A stretch of 64,000 nucleotides of DNA from Heliocidaris tuberculata (lineage: Eukaryota; Echinodermata; Echinoidea; Camarodonta; Echinometridae). The position numbers and the translations under genes were made by a program. Numbering within the stretch: the stretch's first letter is position 1; the number at the start of each line of letters is the position of its first letter. Below the pieces are notes generated by a model, which worked only from the letters and a program-made list of their open reading frames with translations, was not told where the DNA came from and made no database searches. This document shows, in pieces, positions 12,689-21,440 of this stretch. The stretch is from contig CM046833.1 in the NCBI GenBank assembly GCA_025618425.1, forward strand, positions 4,186,298-4,250,297, written 5' to 3'.

Positions 12689-12689
12689 G

Positions 12690-13834
12690 ATTGATGATTA
12701 TAATTTTTTGAATGTTAACAGGATATATGGACGAGGGGGGGTGGTGTTGCGCTATTTGTGAAAAAAGATATACTATATACTGTAAGAACATATATCGTTT
12801 ATAATCAAGAATGCAATTTAACATGTGAATATTTGTTTATTGATTTCCTAGATGTAAACCACAAGAGGTGTTGGTGTCATATATAGAAAACCAGGATGAA
12901 ATCATGAAATATTTTTTGAATTTTACAACAATGCTATTAATACATTAAGTAATGAACATAGGAATATTTATATCACTGGAGATTTTAATATTGATTTGTT
13001 TAAAGATGATGATACTGTTAATGAGTTTCTAAGGCTTAATTCTGTACTTGGTATATTCCCGATTATACAAACCCCAAATCGTATTACATCAAGCACTGCT
13101 ACCCTTATTGATAAAGTATTCACCAATGTACTTGATTCAGAATTTGACTCAGGTAGTCTCTGTTCTGTTGCTAGTGATCATTTACCCATTTTTCTAGTCT
13201 ATAAAAGTTCTAATAATAATACTTATCAGCCAAGTTCGATTCGTTTTTGGTTTTTTTTCGTAAATACACAGATAACAATATACATAATTTTCAATATGAT
13301 CTTTATCATGAAGAGTGGACCAATCTTTATACTATATTACAAATGCTAATGACGCGTATTCCATTTTTATTAACCGTTTCACTCAGTTGTTTGACAAACA
13401 TTTTCCTTTGTTAAAAAGTAAGCACAGGAAAAGAGGCATGAAAAAACCATGGATAACAAAGTATTCATTGAGATGCATAAAGAAAAAAAAATCGGTATTA
13501 TAACCAATTTCTCCAAAACAATACCTTGGATAATGAAAGAAAATACAAAATATATAGAAATAAGTTAAATAATCTGTTAAAGCATGCAAAGAAATCATAT
13601 TTTTCTAACAGATTAAAGTCATTTAAATATAATACAAAACAGACTTGGTCAATTATCAATTCATTACTAAAAAAGCCTAGAACATCTTCGCCTGAATATT
13701 TTACTAATGAGACTGGAAATGTTTGCGATCCACAGCATATACTAACTGAATTTTATCAACATTTCATAAACTGTTGTAGACAGATAACCAATTCAATGAC
13801 CAGTTCTCCCAATAATACTTTAAAAAAAGACTAT
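12690..13834 (+). pseudogene. APE-type LINE, 5' fragment (endonuclease and linker)
   Basis: Decayed ORF2 of a CR1/L2/Jockey-like non-LTR retrotransposon. The C-terminal half of an apurinic endonuclease domain is readable: a GGGVALFVKKD block near 12735, ITGDFNID near 12975, and the SDHLPIF motif near 13175, which holds the catalytic Asp-His pair. A basic linker follows (13526-13830), as normally found before the reverse transcriptase. At least three frameshifts separate these pieces. The start of the endonuclease is missing. The fragment stops where the gypsy LTR begins and resumes at 26128. The exact LINE clade cannot be fixed by eye. Confidence 0.88.
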
Positions 13835-14634
13835 TGTCACGATTAAATTAATGACTTTACCAATTATGTTAGAGCTTTTAATTAAAGTCTGGAGATTTCA
13901 GGCTAAGCGAACGCATTCGTGTTCGTTAGATTTTCTTATGCCAAATATTTGGAATCATCTTTTGTTAGGGTAATGAACTACGCCCTGATCTTACTGTGTC
14001 CGGTACTGTATAGCTTGGTGTGCATTACGTTCTGTTGATTTGTAGGGAGCGGTCATGTTATCTCCCAATTTGTTTTTCGCTTTATGGCATCGCCATGTTC
14101 ATCTCATTTCATTTCAGCAGCAATAAATGGAGAATTTGATCTGTTTTATTGTAACGACATGTGTATATGCTGCTTCGTTTGTCAGAAAGGAATTTTGGTG
14201 ATTTTCAAGATGTTTTTTTTTACCCACTTATTGTGGTAAGTTGTAAACTTTTCCTATCAGATGATTTATGAATCTATGTATGAAGAAATTTGGCATAAAA
14301 TAAGTTGGAGAATAATACTAATGAAATTATAAAGAATTAGGAAGCTTTACATGTTATTGCTTGCTTGAAATAACTACTCTTTTCATAGGTTTGATTACAT
14401 AATCGTGTCGCATGTTTTATGATATGCTATTTCTCCATATACGGGACGGATACAGTTAGTTTTGTGTAATGGAATAAACTTAAAGATCACATAACTGTTT
14501 TCATTTCAAAACGCTGGATATATAGATTGTAAACATTTTATAGTGTGGTCAGTTTTGATAGAACCTTCATTATGCGAAACAAATTCGTAAATTTATTGAT
14601 TGATTAAATCATTATACTAGAGGTGAAAATCCAT
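13835..14634 (+). repeat. gypsy 5' LTR, first part
   Basis: Matches 24840-25639 of the 3' LTR with about seven substitutions and no indels. It begins TGTCAC. Possible polyadenylation signals AATAAA lie at 14122 and near 14473. It is cut at 14634 by the DIRS element and continues at 19630. Confidence 0.95.
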
Positions 14635-14649
14635 ATTTCCATCATTATC

Positions 14650-14813
14650 GGCATACTCACCTGTCCCTGTTTAACATTGCTATTCACCCCACCCCACCCT
14701 CAACAACACCGGTAAGATCTCCCACATAATTTATGCATGCCCCTGGCACGTACAGCGTGCAACCCGTCAGGGGTCACCTCGTGACCTACATCCCTCGTCA
14801 CTTCCTCTTTCAC
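14650..14813 (+). repeat. DIRS left inverted terminal repeat
   Basis: 164 bp starting GGCATACTCACCTG and ending TCCTCTTTCAC; an apparently perfect reverse complement of 19428-19591. The 15 bp outside it (14635-14649) are unique to the left end and are copied in the internal complementary region. Confidence 0.95.
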
Positions 14814-14907
14814 TACCGCGCGCCCTTACAACAACACATAAGTGCATCGTAGAGTGATAAAATTCAACTTTTGTGCCTCTAATTTTCATTTTCTTACACC
14901 TCTGCCG

Positions 14908-15585
14908 ATGTCTGAGAAAAAGAAAAGAACCAAAGATAACCCCGGGTCGGGTATGAAATCAAGAACACAGCCGGGTTCGGCGGAAGAGAGTTCAAATCCG
15001 CCTGATAACGAACCCAATATTGCGGTGGGCATGGAAACCCCACCTAGTACTGAACACGAGAACACAACCTCGCCGGCGGGCAGGGAAAACCCGCCAGCAG
15101 GCACAGAGAGCGCGGGTGCGGCAGCTACCCGCTCCAATTTTCTCCCATCATTGCCCCAGCCTAAGAAAGGGAGTAGATCGAAAAAAATATCCAAGGATAA
15201 ACCTATCGCTAAACGTCCCCTTGGGAAAAATGTCGGGAAGCCCTCGGAGGCAGAACCTCCGACTAAAAAGACCAGAAAAGATGATAACTCCTGTAATCCT
15301 ATCCCCAAGTCCCTCCCCGAGCCAGGTACGAATGCGGCGGGGATTTGGTTCATGAAAACTCTGCAGGCGTTATTGCCCCCTAGCTCCACATGCACAGTAA
15401 ACGCACCTAACCCTAGTTCCAGGGCTGGGAAGGACCCCCCGGCGGTCCCCTCCTTCCCAGACCCCGACCCGTATGATCAACACTCCATCGAGCCGGGTCA
15501 GGCCCAGTCTGAACGTTCCTCTCGCTCACGCCAGCGTTCCCCTTCTTATGCTCAGTCTCGAAGAAGAAAGGAAAAGACACGGTGA
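14908..15585 (+). CDS. gag: DIRS gag-like ORF, N-terminal part
   Basis: An ATG at 14908 opens a 225-residue frame starting MSEKKKRTKDNPGSG. It is very rich in Lys, Pro, Ser and Glu, and ends in an Arg/Ser-rich tail (residues ~195-225) before a TGA at 15583. No globular domain is visible; such low-complexity basic N-termini are common in DIRS ORF1 proteins, whose role is presumed to be RNA packaging. I prefer ATG 14908 because the upstream part of the open frame has only a GTG. The stop overlaps the next frame (15582), suggesting a frameshift or a one-base lesion between two parts of one gag. Confidence 0.7.
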   Translation: MSEKKKRTKDNPGSGMKSRTQPGSAEESSNPPDNEPNIAVGMETPPSTEHENTTSPAGRENPPAGTESAGAAATRSNFLPSLPQPKKGSRSKKISKDKPIAKRPLGKNVGKPSEAEPPTKKTRKDDNSCNPIPKSLPEPGTNAAGIWFMKTLQALLPPSSTCTVNAPNPSSRAGKDPPAVPSFPDPDPYDQHSIEPGQAQSERSSRSRQRSPSYAQSRRRKEKTR

Positions 15586-16913
15586 GTAACCGCGATTCCC
15601 CATCTCGGGCAGCCCTGTCGATCGCGGGAGAGTCGGACTCTGAATTTGGGTACCACCGACCTCAAATTTCTCGGAGAGATAAGGGATGGGGTGATTACTC
15701 CGCATCGTCTGCCTCTGTTATTTCTTCCCATACCTCTCGCTGCGATTCGGACACAGCGTCTAATTTTGAGCAAAAAGTTGATAGGGAAACCCCTTATTCT
15801 CATACGGCTCAACAGTCAGTGGGAGAGAGAATAAACGCGGCCACTGCCGTCATTCTGAAATACTGCCCTCAGTTGGCAGCTGAGTGGACAACCCAAACTC
15901 AAAACGAAGAGGAGGTCTCGATCTTCCGCCTATCTTCGTCGCTTCAATCCTCGAAAAAGGGTGAATTTTCCACGCTAAAAATGGATGCTCCCTACAAAAA
16001 ATGCTTCAAGGACCTTGACAAACTGAGAGGAAAACTGAATCCTTGCCGGTCGGAAGTTCAAAAGAACGCTAGAATAGACGCCAAGGACTATGAACGGTTC
16101 TTACAAACTCCGGCCATCCCCGAGGTAGCCCGCCGGGTAGCGGAGGCAGCGGCCTCCCGTAACCGCACGCCCAACCCGCTGAACTCGCGCACATTCAGAC
16201 TGAATGACGGGTACTTTGATAAGCTGGACTCATCAGCTAGAGTTGCAATGAGACTAGCCATGCTTCAGGGATACCTTTCTACAGCTCTGGCCGATGCCGA
16301 TAGACTAAGAGTGACTGAGGAAGATAAAAGAATTATACTGGATACAATCAGTCTTATCTCAGACCTGCAATTTGACCAGGCAGCCAGATCTGCACTACTA
16401 TGCTGCAGAGTTCGCCGCACGAATATCACAGAGGCTTTGAGGATGGACAAGAATGTGAGTCATGCCCTCCTCAAACAACCCAATGAAGGTAAGGACCTCT
16501 TTGCTGGCAATTTCCAGGCTGTTTTGGAAGATAACATTTCCGCTAGCTCTACTGCAGCCAAAACTTACTATAAGCTATCTAACATTAGACCTAAGTCAGC
16601 TCAATCCCAGTCACCAGCCCTTCAAGGCCAATATCAGAACCCACAGTCCCACGCCAACCCCCACGCTGGCAGTGGGCAGCCCCATAGGCCCCATCACAAA
16701 GGCCGTAACTTTCGTAGCAGGGCCCCCTCCCCTCTCGGGGAACCATTTCGCTTTCGTCCAACCTCAGGCCCCAAATTCAAACAAAGCCAATACCATGGCG
16801 AGAGATCAAGCAGACAGTCTCGCTTCCCCTTTGGAGAACAACAAAGGAGGAATTTTAGAGACCCTCCCTCCGGGGGGGGGGGGGGGGGCCCCACAATTCT
16901 GACTATGCCCTGA
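15582..16913 (+). CDS. gag: DIRS gag-like ORF, capsid part
   Basis: A 443-codon open frame in the -1 frame relative to the preceding ORF. It has no convincing own start: the first codon is GTG and the first ATG (about 15981) lies well inside. Its middle (about 15830-16560) is an alpha-helical, charged region of the type conserved in DIRS Gag proteins, with segments such as KYCPQLAAEW and ARVAMRLAMLQGYL. The C-terminus is rich in Gln, Pro, Arg and Gly and ends in a Gly run encoded by a G17 tract (16872-16888). The reverse transcriptase start lies just after that tract in yet another frame. Most likely this and 14908-15585 form one gag. Confidence 0.7.
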   Translation: MSNRDSPSRAALSIAGESDSEFGYHRPQISRRDKGWGDYSASSASVISSHTSRCDSDTASNFEQKVDRETPYSHTAQQSVGERINAATAVILKYCPQLAAEWTTQTQNEEEVSIFRLSSSLQSSKKGEFSTLKMDAPYKKCFKDLDKLRGKLNPCRSEVQKNARIDAKDYERFLQTPAIPEVARRVAEAAASRNRTPNPLNSRTFRLNDGYFDKLDSSARVAMRLAMLQGYLSTALADADRLRVTEEDKRIILDTISLISDLQFDQAARSALLCCRVRRTNITEALRMDKNVSHALLKQPNEGKDLFAGNFQAVLEDNISASSTAAKTYYKLSNIRPKSAQSQSPALQGQYQNPQSHANPHAGSGQPHRPHHKGRNFRSRAPSPLGEPFRFRPTSGPKFKQSQYHGERSSRQSRFPFGEQQRRNFRDPPSGGGGGGPTILTMP

Positions 16914-16993
16914 CCCACAACCACATTCCGGTAGGGGGAAGACTGTCCCATTTTTCCCAAGCCAAGACCTACAATCAAAAATTATTCCAATAA
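16892..16993 (+). pseudogene. DIRS reverse transcriptase remnant (N-terminal tip)
   Basis: In frame 2, right after the G17 tract, residues including HIPVGGRLSHF match the conserved start of DIRS reverse transcriptases. The frame ends at a TAA (16991) after about 30 codons. Downstream sequence in frame 1 (from about 16970) already reads as the linker leading into RNase H (ITKKTREAILFW). The fingers/palm with the catalytic Asp pair is therefore deleted, with the junction near 16950-16980. Confidence 0.75.
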
Positions 16994-17037
16994 CAAAGAA
17001 AACAAGAGAAGCTATTCTCTTCTGGGTCAATCCTACC

Positions 17038-18024
17038 ATGTTATACCAAGGGAAAGAAATGCAGCAAATGCAGCCCTCCCTTACAGTCACTACAGATGCC
17101 TCCTGCCAAGGGTGGGGGGCCCACTTCAAAGACGTTCACCTAACAGGCCGCTGGTCAGGGGTGGACAGACGACGTCACATCAATTACCTGGAAATGAGGG
17201 CCGTCCAATTGGCCTTAATCCAACTTGCCCCCAAGCTGAAGGGCAAGACCATTCTCATCAAATCAGACAACAAAACCACAGTGTCCTACATCAACAGACA
17301 AGGGGGAACGAAATCCAGGACGCTGTGCTACCTAGCAGTGGAAATGATCCTTTGGTGCAGAGAGAACCATATCAACATCAGAGCAAACTACATCCCGGGT
17401 CGGGACAACTACATAGCAGACTTCCTCTCGAGGGGGAAATACCTTCCCTCGGAATGGACCCTACATCCACAAATAGCAAACACCATCTTCGCAAAGTTCG
17501 GGCAACCACAAGTAGACCTATTTGCCTCGACCCTAAACAACCAACTTCCAGTGTACTGTACTCGCCACGCAGACCCGTGGGCCCTCACAACGGACGCGTT
17601 CTCCATTCCATGGACGAACTTCCTCGGTTACGCATTCCCTCCCTTTTCATTAATCCCACAAGTCCTACAGAAGGTCAAAAGGGACAAAGCCTCTCTCCTC
17701 CTAATCGCTCCACTTTGGCCGAGGAGACCATGGTTCTCAGAACTGTTGAAACTATTACTAGAACCTCCCAGAGCTCTTCCTCCCAGGCCAGACCTGTTGT
17801 CACAACCAGGGACTCAAACTCATCATCCAGAGATCAAGAAGCTGTCTCTCACACTCTGGATCATCTCCGGAGAGCAGCAGTTAACGCAGGCCTATCAGAC
17901 AGAGCTGCAGAGATGTCAGCAAAGTATCTACGAGCCTCCACACGATCTATCTATGACACCCGACTACTACGATACATCAAGTGGTGCGAGACACAGGGCA
18001 TCAACCCTAGTTCTGCCCCTCTAG
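17038..18024 (+). CDS. DIRS RNase H and Dam-like C-terminal region
   Basis: This 328-codon frame carries the DIRS-type RNase H: TDASCQGWGAH near residue 20, the metal-binding SDNKTTVSYINRQGG near 81, and the terminal IPGRDNYIADFLSRG near 118-133. It is followed by the region that in DIRS polyproteins lies between RNase H and recombinase (PQVDLFAS, YAFPPF, LLIAPLWPRRPW), often called Dam-like. Normally this is fused behind reverse transcriptase; here the frame is open only from about 16970 and the ATG at 17038 is not the native start. Its last 295 bp overlap the recombinase ORF in another frame, as is usual in DIRS. Confidence 0.85.
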   Translation: MLYQGKEMQQMQPSLTVTTDASCQGWGAHFKDVHLTGRWSGVDRRRHINYLEMRAVQLALIQLAPKLKGKTILIKSDNKTTVSYINRQGGTKSRTLCYLAVEMILWCRENHINIRANYIPGRDNYIADFLSRGKYLPSEWTLHPQIANTIFAKFGQPQVDLFASTLNNQLPVYCTRHADPWALTTDAFSIPWTNFLGYAFPPFSLIPQVLQKVKRDKASLLLIAPLWPRRPWFSELLKLLLEPPRALPPRPDLLSQPGTQTHHPEIKKLSLTLWIISGEQQLTQAYQTELQRCQQSIYEPPHDLSMTPDYYDTSSGARHRASTLVLPL

Positions 18025-18887
18025 GTAAGATTTCAGACTTTCTAGTCTCGCTCTTTGATGATGGCCTGTCTCTATCCACAATAAGGGGATACAGATCCGC
18101 CATAGCAGCCATCCATCAAGGGTTTGAAAATGGTGAAACAGTCTCCACCTCCTGCTTCTTATATCGATTAACAAAATCCTTCTTCCTACAGCGGCCCCCT
18201 ACACGCAAGTTAGGACCTCGATGGGACCTGCCTCGAGTTCTCCGGGCCTTATCCCGTCCCCCCTTTGAACCTATGCACAGCTGTTCCTTGCTAGATCTCT
18301 CAGTTAAAACCGCATTTTTACTTACCATAGCTTCGGGTCGACGCAGAAGTTTCATTCGCGCCCTCAGCCTAGAGAAGGGTCATATTCGCTGGGAAAAAGA
18401 CAAAGTACGATTAATACCTAGTCCAGGGTTCATTGCCAAAAACCAAACCGAAAGGTCTGGACCTTGTGAAATCGTCATTCCTTCCCTGTCCAACCTCTCT
18501 TCCATACCCGAAGACCGCTTATGGTGCCCAGTCAGAGCTCTTAAATGGTACACTCACAGAACCAAAGATATCCGTTTATCCCCTCAACTATTTGTTAGCT
18601 CCACTGCCCCTCACAAAGCAGTCTCAGCAGACACCATCTCCCGATGGATAGTCCAAGCAATCAAGTCAGGAGGTCCCCAGGCTATCTTTTCGGACTCTAT
18701 ACGGGCCCATGACACTAGGGGTATTGCATCATCTTGGGCCCTCTTCCAAGGGGTGGGAGTAGAAGAAATTCTGCACTCAGCTTACTGGGCCCACCCCAAT
18801 ACCTTCACGTCCTTTTACCTCTCAGACGTGGTCACCCGGGGAACAGAATTTTCCCGCGCAGTCTTGTCTTGCCCCCACTCTAAGTAG
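17730..18887 (+). CDS. DIRS tyrosine recombinase
   Basis: 385 residues, uninterrupted. The family integrates the circular DNA intermediate by strand exchange in the nucleus. The N-terminal core-binding part (~residues 45-130) has the usual helical pattern (TRSIYDTRLLRYIKWCETQG). The catalytic half shows the first Arg in SGRRRSF (~residue 204), the His-x-x-Arg box in AHDTRG (~325) and the nucleophile Tyr in TSFYL (~361). I chose ATG 17730 for its strong context (ACCATGG) and because the open frame upstream is only the shadow of the RNase H ORF. The RNase H frame ends at 18024, giving a ~295-bp overlap. Probably functional by sequence, unlike the rest of this copy. Confidence 0.9.
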   Translation: MVLRTVETITRTSQSSSSQARPVVTTRDSNSSSRDQEAVSHTLDHLRRAAVNAGLSDRAAEMSAKYLRASTRSIYDTRLLRYIKWCETQGINPSSAPLGKISDFLVSLFDDGLSLSTIRGYRSAIAAIHQGFENGETVSTSCFLYRLTKSFFLQRPPTRKLGPRWDLPRVLRALSRPPFEPMHSCSLLDLSVKTAFLLTIASGRRRSFIRALSLEKGHIRWEKDKVRLIPSPGFIAKNQTERSGPCEIVIPSLSNLSSIPEDRLWCPVRALKWYTHRTKDIRLSPQLFVSSTAPHKAVSADTISRWIVQAIKSGGPQAIFSDSIRAHDTRGIASSWALFQGVGVEEILHSAYWAHPNTFTSFYLSDVVTRGTEFSRAVLSCPHSK

Positions 18888-19283
18888 GTCCTGTCTCCAT
18901 TTAGGGGCTCCACTCTTTTACAGAAGGGTCTTAATGACAAGTCTTCACCCTTCTGTTATGTAGTTGCTGTTCATAGTTATACAGTTCATTTTTATGATGC
19001 CTTATGGCATTTAGCTAGTTATGGGTTTTTGCTGTTTGCAGCTTCTTACTGTTACCCTTACTATTTGGCAGGTTTGCCTAAGTGTTATGTAGTTACTATA
19101 ATTGTTTGTATGGTTTTTGACGGTTGAGCCCTCTGAGGGCCATTTGGTAACATTTCGGATCACGGTCCTATTTTCATTGTTACCTCTCATTATCACGATC
19201 CGAAGTTTTAATGCGATTTTCTGACATTGTATTGGAACTAATTTGAGTAGGCCTATCCTCCGCTAGTCCTTTTGTGGTAATCT
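18888..19283. other. DIRS 3' untranslated region
   Basis: Non-coding stretch between the recombinase stop and the internal complementary region. No ORF of note. A TAGGCCTA octamer lies near 19247. Confidence 0.6.
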
Positions 19284-19384
19284 AGCAATGTTAAACAGGG
19301 ACAGGTGAGTATGCCGATAATGATGGAAATAACGACACTCAATCAGTGAGTGTCTTATTTACGAATGAGGCATACTCACCTGTC
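19284..19384. repeat. DIRS internal complementary region
   Basis: Bases 19284-19330 are the reverse complement of the left outer end (14635-14681, including its unique ATTTCCATCATTATC). Bases 19331-19384 complement the right outer end (about 19576-19629, including its unique AATCAGTGAGTGTC stretch) with one mismatch. The junction at 19330/19331 marks where the two ends meet in the circular intermediate, which fixes the element borders at 14635 and 19629. Confidence 0.93.
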
Positions 19385-19427
19385 AAGTCTCCCACCCTAC
19401 CTCCCCGTCGGATAGGTTTCCTGCTGT

Positions 19428-19591
19428 GTGAAAGAGGAAGTGACGAGGGATGTAGGTCACGAGGTGACCCCTGACGGGTTGCACGCTGTACGTGCCAGGG
19501 GCATGCATAAATTATGTGGGAGATCTTACCGGTGTTGTTGAGGGTGGGGTGGGGTGAATAGCAATGTTAAACAGGGACAGGTGAGTATGCC
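19428..19591 (-). repeat. DIRS right inverted terminal repeat
   Basis: 164-bp inverse of 14650-14813, from GTGAAAGAGGAAG to GAGTATGCC. It is followed by 38 bp unique to the right end (19592-19629). Confidence 0.95.
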
Positions 19592-19629
19592 TCATACGTA
19601 AATAAGACACTCACTGATTGAGTGTCGTT

Positions 19630-20117
19630 GTTCATTATTTGTTGTAGGGTTTTTCGTGGTTCGTGCTTAGAGCAGAAAACGAGCCTTGTCTATGACTTGT
19701 AGAGCCGAGGGTACAGAGAAGAGCGACGAATGGAGCAGAAGCATCGGCGAATCTTCTTCCAATGTGACGTCACACATGAGTCATCGTAGCGGCTAGTAGG
19801 AGACGCAAGCTTCATCACTGTACGACATTCGTCGAGATCTTCAATGACATGGGCCCCAACGATTTGAATTAGCTAAGGACTTTATTCTTATTTTAAATGA
19901 ATTTCACCTCAGATTATCTCTGAAATACCATGATTTCCTTTACAAGGATATAATGTGAAAGGCTATTCAGCATAAATCTCATTAAAGGTAATTTCTTTCT
20001 TGATTTTGTGATTCAAATCCATTCTCTACCTTAGTCATTTGTTGTGTAACAGTACCTAGGCAATTTCCTTTTACTCAATAGTATTTTGTCCTTTGGTATT
20101 GCATTGGGCTTGTGACA
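19630..20117 (+). repeat. gypsy 5' LTR, second part
   Basis: Continues the LTR interrupted at 14634. It corresponds to 25640-26127 with no difference I could see and ends TGTGACA. Confidence 0.95.
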
Positions 20118-20119
20118 AA

Positions 20120-20137
20120 TGGGGGCACGTCCTTGGA
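20120..20137 (+). promoter_or_regulatory. probable primer-binding site, tRNA-Pro-like
   Basis: Two bases after the LTR comes TGGGGGCACGTCC, which agrees with the widely used tRNA-Pro primer site (TGGGGGCTCGTCC) at 12 of 13 positions. Its place just downstream of the 5' LTR is right for priming minus-strand DNA. The following bases match less well. Confidence 0.65.
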
Positions 20138-20192
20138 GTGAGTAAAATAATTTGATTGCATTATACTGTCAAACAGAAATTAAGGAAAGAGA

Positions 20193-21425
20193 ATGGATCT
20201 GGAAAAGTATTTGGAAATTGGTAAAGCTTGTGGTCTAGAAGGAAAGGAATTGTTAGATTTCGCTTGTAAAGAACGGGATAAGGTTCTTGAAGAAAAGCGT
20301 AAGGACGAACAGTTGGAAAGAGATGAGCGAAGACTTAGAAGAGAGGATGATAAAAAAAGGCTAGAAGAGGTTACGAAACGAAAGGAGTTAGATTTAAAGA
20401 TTAGTGAAAGTAGAAGAGATAGTGGGATAGCATCTGAGGGCTTTACTAGTAAGATCCCCTGCATGCCAGCGTTTCGAGCGAAAACCGACGAATTGGATGC
20501 GTACATAGATCGTTTTGAACGGCACGCTACTTTAAGTAAATGGCCGAAGGAATGTTGGGCGTCCGCTCTAGGTAACTTGTTGACAGGCCCCGCTCTAGAT
20601 GTTTATTGTTCAATAAGCGCAGAGGAGGCAACCGATTATGATCTCCTTAAGAATATGCTATTGCAATACTTTTCTCTTACGAGTGAAGGTAATTGGAAAC
20701 GCTTTCGCGAGGCGAAGAAAGGCGGCGAAGAATCTTATTACCAATATGCTAACCGTTTGATTCGTTACGTCACGCGCTGCATTGATTTGAGCGGCAAAGC
20801 AAAGACATTTGATGCATTGTTAGATGTAATTGTTCGTGAACACATTTATGAGACTTCAGATCGCTCTATGTCTGTATTTCTGCGGGAAAGGAATCCTGAA
20901 AACGTTCAAGAGCTAATCTTGCTAGCGGAGCAATATCGGAGTGCGCACGGGTCAGCTCCTAATTATGACTCTAGTAGACGCGTACGCCGTGAAGAAAAGG
21001 CTCGCAATGAGAAAGGCGGTAACGCTAAGGATCAGTGCGACAAAAGTCCTTCCAAAGCTTGTTATACTTGCGGTAAATCAGGCCATTTTATGGCGAAGTG
21101 TCCTAACAAAAGAGGTAGTAGTTTGAAAGATAGTGTAAGCAAGTTAAGCTCGGAATCGCGTAAGCAGACTGTGAACGCATGTGTAGTCGGCGTGTGTCCG
21201 GAAACGTCAACACCTGAGATGCAAGGTGTTAGTCCCGATTCAGCTACGGTAAAGCTGCAGTGTGGCCATGAAATCCCATTGCTTTATACGGCTTGCACAG
21301 TAGAAGCAGATATGCCCACTTGTGATGGCAATGTGAATGGCAAGAAAATAACAGTATTGCGTGATTCAGGTTGTAGTTGCGTAATTATTCGCACAGGTTT
21401 AGTGCAGAAGGCTCAGTTTACATGA
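20193..21425 (+). pseudogene. gag: gypsy Gag and start of protease (Gmr1 type)
   Basis: 410 codons from ATG 20193. Residues ~27-75 are a highly charged coiled coil. Residues ~90-255 are the capsid; its C-terminal half (~168-253) looks like the SCAN domain of vertebrate zinc-finger proteins (a FDALLDVIVREHIYE helix, then RNPENVQELILLAEQY). SCAN is held to derive from Gmr1-like Gag. A CCHC zinc knuckle sits at 290-303 (CYTCGKSGHFMAKC). The protease active site DSG is at 391-393, and a TGA at 21423 cuts the frame 18 residues later. The reading frame continues unchanged after the stop, so this is a single nonsense lesion. The virus-like core would assemble in the cytoplasm. Confidence 0.92.
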
Positions 21426-21440
21426 CAAACAAAGCTTTGT

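Larger units (their letters stand above)
14635..19629 (+). mobile_element. DIRS-type tyrosine-recombinase retrotransposon, RT-deleted
   Basis: The 4995-bp insertion splits the gypsy 5' LTR with no target duplication: the two LTR pieces add up to exactly the 1288 bp of the intact LTR. It has the DIRS hallmarks of 164-bp inverted terminal repeats, an internal region complementary to both outer ends, gag-like frames, an RNase H segment and a tyrosine recombinase overlapping it. The reverse transcriptase core is missing, so this copy cannot be autonomous. The inverted repeats look identical, which implies recent insertion. Confidence 0.95.

Noticed and set aside
14842..14907. Upstream GTG start for the first DIRS gag ORF
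   Set aside because: GTG is not a likely start in an animal element, and the ATG at 14908 opens the charged N-terminus.
17112..17729. Upstream extension of the recombinase frame
   Set aside because: Open only as the shadow of the RNase H ORF; low-complexity translation without recombinase similarity.
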